From: Zygnema cylindricum
Lineage: Eukaryota; Streptophyta; Zygnematophyceae; Zygnematales; Zygnemataceae
Direction: 5' to 3'
Length of the DNA: 64,000 nt
Assembly (NCBI GenBank): GCA_037447655.1
Contig: JBBHKE010001534.1
Coordinates: 202,325-266,324, forward strand
Part shown: positions 56,446 through 64,000 of the stretch, piece after piece
How positions within the stretch are numbered: the stretch's first letter is position 1
How the letters are laid out: each line of letters opens with the position of its first letter
The notes under the pieces: generated by a model
The model's database searches: none
What the model was told of the DNA's origin: nothing
Seen by the model: the letters and a program-made list of their open reading frames with translations, nothing else
Position numbers and translations under genes: made by a program

Positions 56446-57308
56446 TAAAATTCTGTGGTCTCCATTGACCCACAGAATGAGCAGCCTATGTAAAGCCTCT
56501 TGGATAATATTTGCCCCTTCCACTTTCCCAATGAATAAGCACCGCCCAGGCACAAAAATATTCTGACCACCCTCATCCCTGTGAGGACAAGACTCCTTGA
56601 GTCAAACGCAAAAAGAATCACTGAATTTGCTCCCCTGGGTAGTAAGTTATGGTTGGTCAAAGATGACCTTTATAGTTACAAGCTCTCTTAGAGAGAGGTC
56701 CCTAAATATCACTAAGTCTTGGTCTGCCTACTCACGACTACCTACTACTAAACCCTAGTCCAATAAGAACACTATATAGTACAAGAAGGTACGATTGGCG
56801 ATGTACTTATTGTACGACCATTGTACGACAAGGTCTACAAGGTGACACTTGTCAAATCGAGGGCCATGGTTCCTCCTCCCATCTTTTTCGGTATCAAGTA
56901 TTGTGGCGCCAGGTGGCACCGCGTGACGCTATCTTGGCATGCCGCCAAAAGCTCACTTCGCGTGGCGGCTATAATGTCGGCCGTCCAATCAAAACATATT
57001 TTACACGGTTCAGATTCACGTACATGCATGAATTGTTCCTCTTCGTTAGTCTGGTGTTAATTAGCTGTCGCGTTAATGTTTGTATATCTTTGAAACCCGT
57101 CACGTGTATCGTTTCGATAACGCCTTAGTGGATAAGACATATGACTACATAGTGGTCCGCAGGCACCATTTTGGTAAAATATCCTCTTCTTCTAAATCTG
57201 CCACTTTCTAAATATCGTGGTAGCCATGGCGTGCCTTTGATCCTCACTCTCTCTCTTTAAATTGAAAATAAATTTGAGAAGTGAACTATCAATTACCTCT
57301 TTTCAACA
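56446..57308 (-). mobile_element. 5' LTR of element 2 (family G)
   Basis: 863 bp, TGTTGAAAAGAGG on the outer side to the ATTCTGTGG/CCACAGAAT hairpin on the inner side. The tRNA-like module lost its B-box by a small deletion near 57165. CCTTG follows at 57309-57313. Confidence 0.85.
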
Positions 57309-57313
57309 CCTTG

Positions 57314-58318
57314 CTGTGTATGTTGATGATCTGCTCCTAATCAGTAGGAACAAAAAAGGAATAGCTTGAGTAAAACACGCACTTAATTCACAATTTAAAA
57401 TTAAGGATTTGGGTGAGGCAAAATATATCTTTCGAATACAAGATGAAAGAGATAGAGAAAAGAAAATCATTAGGCTAACTTAGAAAGAAGCGATAGGAAA
57501 CATGTTGGAAAAATTTGGCTTGGCTGATGCCAAAGATTGTGCAACTCTTATGGAGTATAAGGAGAAACTTGAAGGAATGGAGCATGAGTTTGGAGTCATA
57601 ATAGATGAGGAACTCAGTGTAGAAGATCAAAAAATTATGTCTGTAGTACCGTATAGACAAGTAGTAGGAAGTCTGATTTACTTTATGAATTGCACTAGGC
57701 CCGATAAAGCTGCAACTATTGGTGTATTGAGCAGAAATCTGCAAAATCCACGAAGGAGAAACTGGGAGGCAGCAAAAAGGGTCTTAAGATATCTTGTTGG
57801 GACCAGAAATCTTTGCCTTACTTTGGGAGGGGGGAAGGTTAGCATTAACACTTAGAGTGATGCTAGCTATGGTGATGTGCCTATTAAGAAGTCTACAACT
57901 GGGTATGTCATTCAGATTGGAAGTGGAACTTGTAGTTGGAGTAGTAAACTTCAAAAAGTCACAGCTCAATCTTTGATGGAAGCCGAATACATGGCAGCGA
58001 GCGCAGCCATAAAAGTGTTGTTTTGGGTTAAGGAATTTCTTCAAGAATTAGGTTTTACACAACACGGGACACAAATAATGTGGTGCGACAATTAGGCAGC
58101 CATTTCTGTGGCTTCAAACCCAAGTCACCATTTTAAGAGTAAACATATGGACATTCGGCTACATTTGGTACGAGAGAAAGTATTTGCAAGAGTTGTCAAA
58201 CTTTGCTATTTGCCTGATGAGAAAATGGTTGCGCGCATGTTGACAAAAGCCCTTTTAGCTCCTAAGTTGGAGTAATGCACAAAAACATGTGGTTTAAGTG
58301 AGTAAGTCTTCTAAAGCT
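57314..58318 (+). pseudogene. RT C-terminus and RNase H of element 1, second part
   Basis: Resumes exactly at the RT catalytic block (VYVDDLLLIS), then KDLGEAKYIF, RQVVGSLIYFMNCTRPDKAA, SDASYGD, SLMEAEYMAASAAIKVLFWV and HHFKSKHMDIRLHLVREK to a stop near 58305. Stops interrupt it at several places. Confidence 0.85.
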
Positions 58319-58330
58319 TAAGGGGGGTAT
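58319..58330 (+). other. polypurine tract of element 1
   Basis: TAAGGGGGGTAT before TGAAAAGTAAGC of the 3' LTR. Confidence 0.75.
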
Positions 58331-58434
58331 TGAAAAGTAAGCTTTAGTAAGTCTTAGAAATTAGAGTCTAGGACTTAGAATATTTTTGGACCACCAACTA
58401 TTCAGTATTAGCTATATTTGGTGTGGATTTTTTT
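58331..58434 (+). mobile_element. 3' LTR of element 1, truncated
   Basis: Only the first ~104 bp of the 671-bp LTR remain, ending in a T run joined to the RT of element B in opposite orientation. Confidence 0.8.
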
Positions 58435-61108
58435 TTTCACCCATTTACTTCCAATAGCCTTTCTTCCTGGAGGAAGTTCCACCAGATCTCAAGTTTGGGC
58501 CACCAGTGTAGATTTCATTTATTCATTAACGCCTTCCACCCAGTGTTCCCTTTCATTACTCGAAAAAGCTTCCATTAACATTAGAGGCTCTTCTGTGTGT
58601 GCTGAGTGAGCAAATGTTGCATTTTTTCCCCTGAGTCGTGCACTTCGCCTAACTCCACCTGGAAATAATGTCGCTCGTATAGATGGTTGGGTCCTCCTCC
58701 TCGATACATGTGATTCTTCTTGTGATTCAGTTTCGGCTTGAGGTAGAGGAGAGTTTGCAACTCTTTCGAACATAACACTCCCTGTTTTTGGTGGAGAAGA
58801 TGATTGCAAGTCACTTTGAGTTGATGTAGATGCATTTCCTATAATTTTCTTAAAAAACATAGGATTTTCCTCTAAAATGATATAATCAACACTTCGATCT
58901 TTCTTTTCATGTGTACGCTAACCAAATACATCTATTCTTTTTCCCTCATCCTTCACTATGATGTTTTTGGCTACCACGACTCTATTTCTCTTAATGTCAA
59001 ATACTTTATTACCCTTGGCATGATCATCATACCCTAGAAATATCCCTGGTATGCCTTTTGGCTCTAATTTCCATTTTTGTGGATCATTATCTAGCATGAA
59101 TATCTTACTTCCAAAAACATTAAAGTGACTTACATCTGGTTTTTGTCCTATCCACATTTCGTAGGGAGTTTTATCTTTTACTACCATTGTTTCTAGCCTG
59201 TTTCTCACATAAGCAACATAATTTAAAGCGTCAACCCAAAATTTGAAATCTATGTCCATATCAGCCATCATTATCCTAGCACACTCTGATAGGTCATGTT
59301 CATCTTTTTTGAAACACCGTTCTGTTCCGGAGAATAAAGAACGGTTAGCTAATGTGAGATTCCATGCAATTTTAGGAATTTTGCAAACTCATTAGAAATG
59401 TACTCCCCTCCATTATCAGATCTGAATCCTGTTATCTTTCTCTCATGCATATTTTCAACCCAATGCTTATACTCTTTAAATTTTAAAAAGACTTCATCCT
59501 TACTTTTCAAAAAATATCCTGTAGTAAATCTAATATAGTTATCAGTAAAGGTAAGCGTAAACTTAGCACCTCCCACAGATGGATACCTAGACGGCCCCCA
59601 TACATCTCAATAAAATAATTCTAACACCCTACTACTTCTATGATCAGTTTGCGAAGGGAAAGGCAACTTATGATTTTTTCCCATTGCACAACCATCACAT
59701 ACATTTGATGCTGGTTTTAACTAATTTTTTCACCTTCCACCATTTTTTGATTTACCATCTTTTCTAATCTATCATAATTCACATGTCTTAAATGTTTATG
59801 CCATAAATCACAATCAATGATTACACTTGAGTACATAACATCATTGTCATTATCATTTGGAAGGCTTAAGCCATACAAATTGTTTCCTCCAGCAAATCCC
59901 TCCGCATATATTTTCCCATTTTTACTCATTGTTAGCTTTCCATTCTCAGATATAGTTTTAAAACCTTTCTTTTTACCACTTACGTAAAGAAAAACTTTTC
60001 TTTTAAAAGGTGGGACATTCAACACATCTTCCAAGATCCTTTTTACAGGTTTTCCCTCTACGTTCAACATAAGCGACACCCTCCCCTTTGCTTTTGACTC
60101 AACAAAGGTATCATCACTAAAATAAATTTTGATGGGTGAAATAGATTGAATACTCTCAAATAGATGGTGATTGCAGCATATGTGGGCAGATGCACCGGAA
60201 TCCATTATCCATTCGTCTTCCTCCACGCCTTCTGTTGCTTGTGCCATCGCAAAGTATTTCTTTTCACGGTTGTCGAGAAACTGCTCAAGTCCTCCTCTTT
60301 AAGTTCATTGAAAAGAGTAGTTGGTCGTCCACTTGATTGAGAAGAAACGCGTTTTTCATCCCAACTAGAGCGAAAATTTCCTGTGGCTTTCGCTCTCTTG
60401 TAGACATGACATATTCTGAACACATGCCCTTTTTCATCATAATAACAGCACTTTAAAGGTGACCTTCTAGAACCACTCCCTCTACCATTACCACTGCCAT
60501 TCTTAGAGTCTAAAAACTGGTTAGCTAGTGCGTGCATGGACTTACTACTACCTCTTTGTGAAATCTGGATAGCTTCTTCGCTTAAAATAAACTGAATTGC
60601 TAACGCAATATTCCACTTACGCTGTGGAAGACCCCTAAGCCTATCCATGGCTCCCTTATATTCATGGGGCAGAGTTCTCATCATCAACAAAGCCTGATGA
60701 AGTGGTGAAAAATCCCCACCTGCACTAGTACTGTGAAGGAACAACCTTTTCATAGCATGACAATGATCTGACATACTACCTCCAAAATACTTAAATTCAA
60801 AAATCTGAGTGGCTATGTTAGCCTGGACAGTAACATCTAGCTGAACATACATAGTACGTACACTGAACCAAACTTGAGAGGCTTTTTTCATCTCAAGATA
60901 CGACATTACCAAGTCTTTTGTCATTGACTGCTCCAAGACGTTGAGGCAATAGAGATTCTTTTTTCTCCGATCCGGCGCAATCACATCGGCAGTTCGTTCC
61001 ACAATGGGTGACAAGTCCTTCTCCTCGAAATATGAGCTTAACATATTTTCTTAGTATAAGTAGTCAGTTCCATCAAAAATAGGCAATTTGGGCGGTGGGC
61101 CCATAACC
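58435..61108 (-). pseudogene. gag-protease-integrase of copia element B, truncated in RT
   Basis: Same family as element 1. Gag 61044-60205 (QVWFSVRTMYVQLDV, RKWNIALAIQFILSEEAIQI, knuckle CCYYDEKGHVFRIC with shifted cysteines), a frameshift at the gag/protease border, protease 60247-59717 with IMDSGASAHIC, DLWHKHLRHVNYDRL, integrase 59576-59349 (TFTDNYIRFTTGYFLKSKDE, SDNGGEYISNEF) and C-terminal part 59271-58918. RT starts near 58520 and breaks at 58435. A stop also interrupts the gag N-terminus near 61048. Confidence 0.85.
61094..61108 (-). other. primer-binding site of element B
   Basis: GGTTATGGGCCCACC, directly after the LTR end CTTCAACA; same motif as in Drosophila copia up to the first dozen bases. 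Confidence 0.75.
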
Positions 61109-61730
61109 TGTTGAAGGTCATGGGCATTCTCACTTGGTTGTGATCCATTCCCACTAGGAGTCACGCTTGCATCAGCGTGAACAGAGCCATTAGTAGACAT
61201 GACAGCAGAAGCAAACCCAAAGATAAATACCTATTTGACTAGATCTATATTGTAAGATACTTAACTCTAAATGAAAGAGGTATTTCAACCAGACAAACAC
61301 ATACTACAAGCAAATCAAAGACAATTGAACACAAAACACCTTAAAGTGCACTTAGTGCTCTCATTTTCTTAATTCTGTGTAGAATGTACATTCTGTATTG
61401 AATTGATCAATCCTAATTGAACTAAATACTCAAAAGATCTAGAAAACATCTAAAACGTATTTACAGGGTTCACCTAAATATCTACTGACAAAAATCTAAG
61501 TACTTAGACCAAAATTGTCTAGTAACAATATATAGACCTGAAAAATCTGGGAGATATGTTTCACGTCTACATTCATAGGCGGCCGTACACACTAATTTAC
61601 TCAAAGATAACTACTAGAGTAGATACTAAAAAATCCACACCAAATACAGCTAAAATTGAATAGTTAGTGGTCCAAAAATATTCTAAGTCCTAGACTCTAA
61701 TTTCTAAGACTTACTCAAGTTTACTTTTCA
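61109..61730 (-). mobile_element. 5' LTR of element B
   Basis: 622 bp, TGAAAAGTAAAC ... CTTCAACA on the minus strand, matching the LTR of element 1. A gag start (MSTNGSVHADASV..., 61200-61198) lies inside it and is in frame with the primer site and gag. Confidence 0.8.
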
Positions 61731-63064
61731 ATATAAAAGGTAACTAAGCGGGTCTAAAACATCACCCTCCTCGAAATGAAAAGGTAAAATTCTTAGATTT
61801 GGCTAAATGTAGTTGAAGGGAGGATTGAAAACCAGTCTACAATAGCGTCGACACGAGGTCAAGGTGAAAGGGAACAAGAATGATTGTCTTTCAAGGGTGA
61901 CCTGGTCACTCATCAGTTAGGGCCATCGGACCTAAAACTGTTCCGCTGAGAGAAAACGTAAAGCACAATTTCGTTTCCTCTTTCACAACTAGCTTTATGA
62001 AAGACTTTCCGTGTCTACCGTGTATATTTTCCTTTTTTAAGATAAACATGCCCATACCACTTTGCGCTTGATATTTTCATGCATTGCGCCGAAGACCTTT
62101 TAGGCTATTTTTATGGTCAAGACATTATGGAAGGTTCCAAAGACCCAACTTAGTGGGCCGATTGTCATACCATTTAGACAAAAACCTTGCACCACGTTAA
62201 CTTTGGGCCAAAGACTCATGATTTAAATCTAAAGGAAATATAAATATTTTGTCCTACCAAAGATACCAAAGCACCAAAATTGGGGCTAAATGACGATGAG
62301 ATGGACTTCACATGTTGATAGGACCCACCGTTTCCAAAAATAGGTCCCCAAATTTGTGGAGTGGAATGTGTGAGGATGGAGACTTTATGACATTAACCCC
62401 TATCCGTTTTTCCTATTTTGACGTTTAGTGTGACTAACTCGACATGTTTTTTTTTTTGCCATCTCGAAATGTAAAATATTAGAGATTTTTTTGAATTGTG
62501 ATACCCATTCGCTCCACCGATGTGAAATAGAAGAATGGTTTTTTTTAGGATATGAAAAAGGAACAAGATAATACATAATATTTCCCTTCAAATGCTATCA
62601 CATATTTTTTTTGTCTAAATGTACACTTGAAAGTCGACTTTCTACTAAAGGTAGTAATGGCCTATAATCTAAAATCAAATTTTATTTTGGGCAGAAAAAT
62701 TGTTAGATACTTTAATGAGTGTTAAAATTATTAATAATTGTACTCAAGTTGAAATCTCATAAAAAATGATTGTTGAAAGTTTGATCACTTATTTATAGAG
62801 CTCATACAAATAGTTGTTGAATAAGTGTACTTTCGTCTTGTCAGACAAAGTATTAACGTGCAATTATACTTTAGATTAAACAAGATTAGGCCTGTTAAAG
62901 TTGAACCGAGTCAAATTGTAAAAACATAACACTACCGTAGGTGTGTTGTTGACAACGGTTAAACTGTTTAGCTTTTCGGTTTTTTTGAACCCAATCGTTC
63001 GGTCTGGTTCGCAATTCCAAACGCAAATCATCTGGTTCATTTTTGTCGAATACGAAAGCAAAAG
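61731..63064. other. AT-rich stretch without recognised genes
   Basis: No coding similarity, RNA gene or clear repeat seen. Confidence 0.5.
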
Positions 63065-63066
63065 TA

Positions 63067-63557
63067 CACCGCCAATCGCTATTAGAGTAAAGGAATAAAT
63101 AGCGTAAAAAAAAATAATAGTGTTATTAACGCCAATTGGGAAAAAAAAATAAAAAAAAGACATATATACTAATTAATAACTAACTCTAATTTGGGTTTTT
63201 TCGAGTAATATATGCCCGCTGTATTGATGTCTACATCAATACATGTATCCGTAAATAACCTGACAATTCGTACGTGAGTTTGCGTCTCTTTTTCTAGTGC
63301 ACATTCACATGCGTGCGCAATTGCATTAAATGACATTTTGGACATTTGTATTTCAAAAAGTATATTTTGGTACGGAAAAAACTGTCCGTACACCACTCTA
63401 TAAACATTGCGGTGCACTTCCGTTATTTACGCTAATTAAAAAAAGATCCCAAAAAGGCGTAAAGTAATAAATAGAATTTTGGATTGTATTTCAGGTTTTT
63501 TAAAAAGAAAAAGGGCACCGAATTAGCGTTATTTACTCTAATAGCGATTGGCGGGTG
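63067..63557. mobile_element. TA-flanked MITE (Tc1/mariner-like), copy 1
   Basis: Termini CACCGCCAATCGCTATTAGA and its inverse TCTAATAGCGATTGGCGGGTG, with TA at 63065-63066 and 63558-63559. Inverted similarity extends to the TAGCGT block ~37 bp in. 491 bp, no transposase. Confidence 0.75.
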
Positions 63558-63659
63558 TACCGAACTGAAGCAGACCGAGTTGTAGATACAGCCTACCGTG
63601 TCACGGGAGCAAGACTGTACGGCAGATTGCAGCGCGTTGTTCAGTTCATCAGTACACTA

Positions 63660-63874
63660 CACCGCCAATCGTTATTAGCGTGTAAGTTTTTTTAGCGTAT
63701 ACGAATAATTAGCTTGGTTTACGCTAATTGGGAATTTGAAAATTTTCGAAGAAATCGTCTATTCTAATTAAGAATTAGGGTTTTTTTTATAGTGTGGATA
63801 ATTATATTTGAGAATAAAAAATAAAAAAAGCGGGACGGAATTAGCGTACACAACGCTAATAACGATTGGCGGTG
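63660..63874. mobile_element. TA-flanked MITE (Tc1/mariner-like), copy 2
   Basis: Termini CACCGCCAATCGTTATTAGC and the exact inverse, TA at 63658-63659 and 63875-63876. 215 bp, with interior TTTACGCTAATTGGGAA similar to copy 1. Confidence 0.8.
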
Positions 63875-63876
63875 TA

Positions 63877-64000
63877 CAATAGTGAAGTGCTCCGGGTATC
63901 GCGCCTTCACAATTTGCACACGTCATCCCATCAGCAAATCTGTCGCACCGCGCACGAAACTCCATTCTCAATCATGCCAGTTGTCCGTCAACAAAAGCGC
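63877..64000. other. window end, nothing recognised
   Basis: Short unassigned sequence. Confidence 0.3.

Noticed and set aside
61770-61800. 18S rRNA fragment
   Set aside because: GGTAAAATTCTTAGATTT resembles a conserved 18S stretch at 16 of 18 bases, but the flanks do not follow the rRNA.

Overview
This is a eukaryotic nuclear window. It has spliced genes with GT-AG introns, two 10-N assembly gaps and a dense, mostly decayed transposon landscape. The host genes (a Rubisco-LSMT/SETD-type SET methyltransferase, a plant-type GT-like/methyltransferase-like membrane protein and an O-fucosyltransferase remnant) and a primer site matching the plant-type initiator-Met tRNA anticodon arm suggest an alga or another photosynthetic lineage. 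That assignment is inference; no species can be named from the sequence alone.

Layout. 0-6.2 kb: two convergent host genes, the end of a SET-domain methyltransferase (+) and a three-exon 609-aa type II membrane protein (-). 6.5-9.4 kb: short repeats invaded by two nested PIF/Harbinger-like MITEs; a third copy lies at 17.8 kb. 9.4-11.5 kb: no gene seen. 11.5-41 kb: a mosaic of truncated Ty1/copia elements, solo LTRs and Ty3/gypsy remnants, plus an O-fucosyltransferase-like host gene cut by a copia LTR at 32.8 kb. 41.9-61.7 kb: a three-level nest. Element 1 (+) is split in its RT gene by element 2 (-), and element 2 is split in its gag gene by element 3 (-). Element 3 has an intact 1452-codon gag-pol frame and two 1.05-kb LTRs. 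Element 1 is joined tail to tail with a truncated element B (-). 61.7-64 kb: AT-rich DNA with two TA-flanked MITEs.

The most interesting signal is shared architecture in the LTRs of several diverged copia families. (i) Gag starts inside the LTR, and the primer-binding site, complementary to the tRNA-iMet anticodon arm (half-tRNA priming as in Drosophila copia), is translated as part of Gag. (ii) The leader contains a chain of hairpins whose stems change in a compensatory way between families; the last has a conserved ATGGAG loop carrying the presumed gag start codon. (iii) A GTAC-rich inverted repeat of about 45 bp lies in the LTR. (iv) In U3, always antisense to the element, there is a tRNA-like module with A-box, B-box and oligo-T, which resembles a complete RNA polymerase III unit. 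Item (iv) is the best candidate for an undescribed system: antisense, pol III-driven transcription built into a copia lineage.
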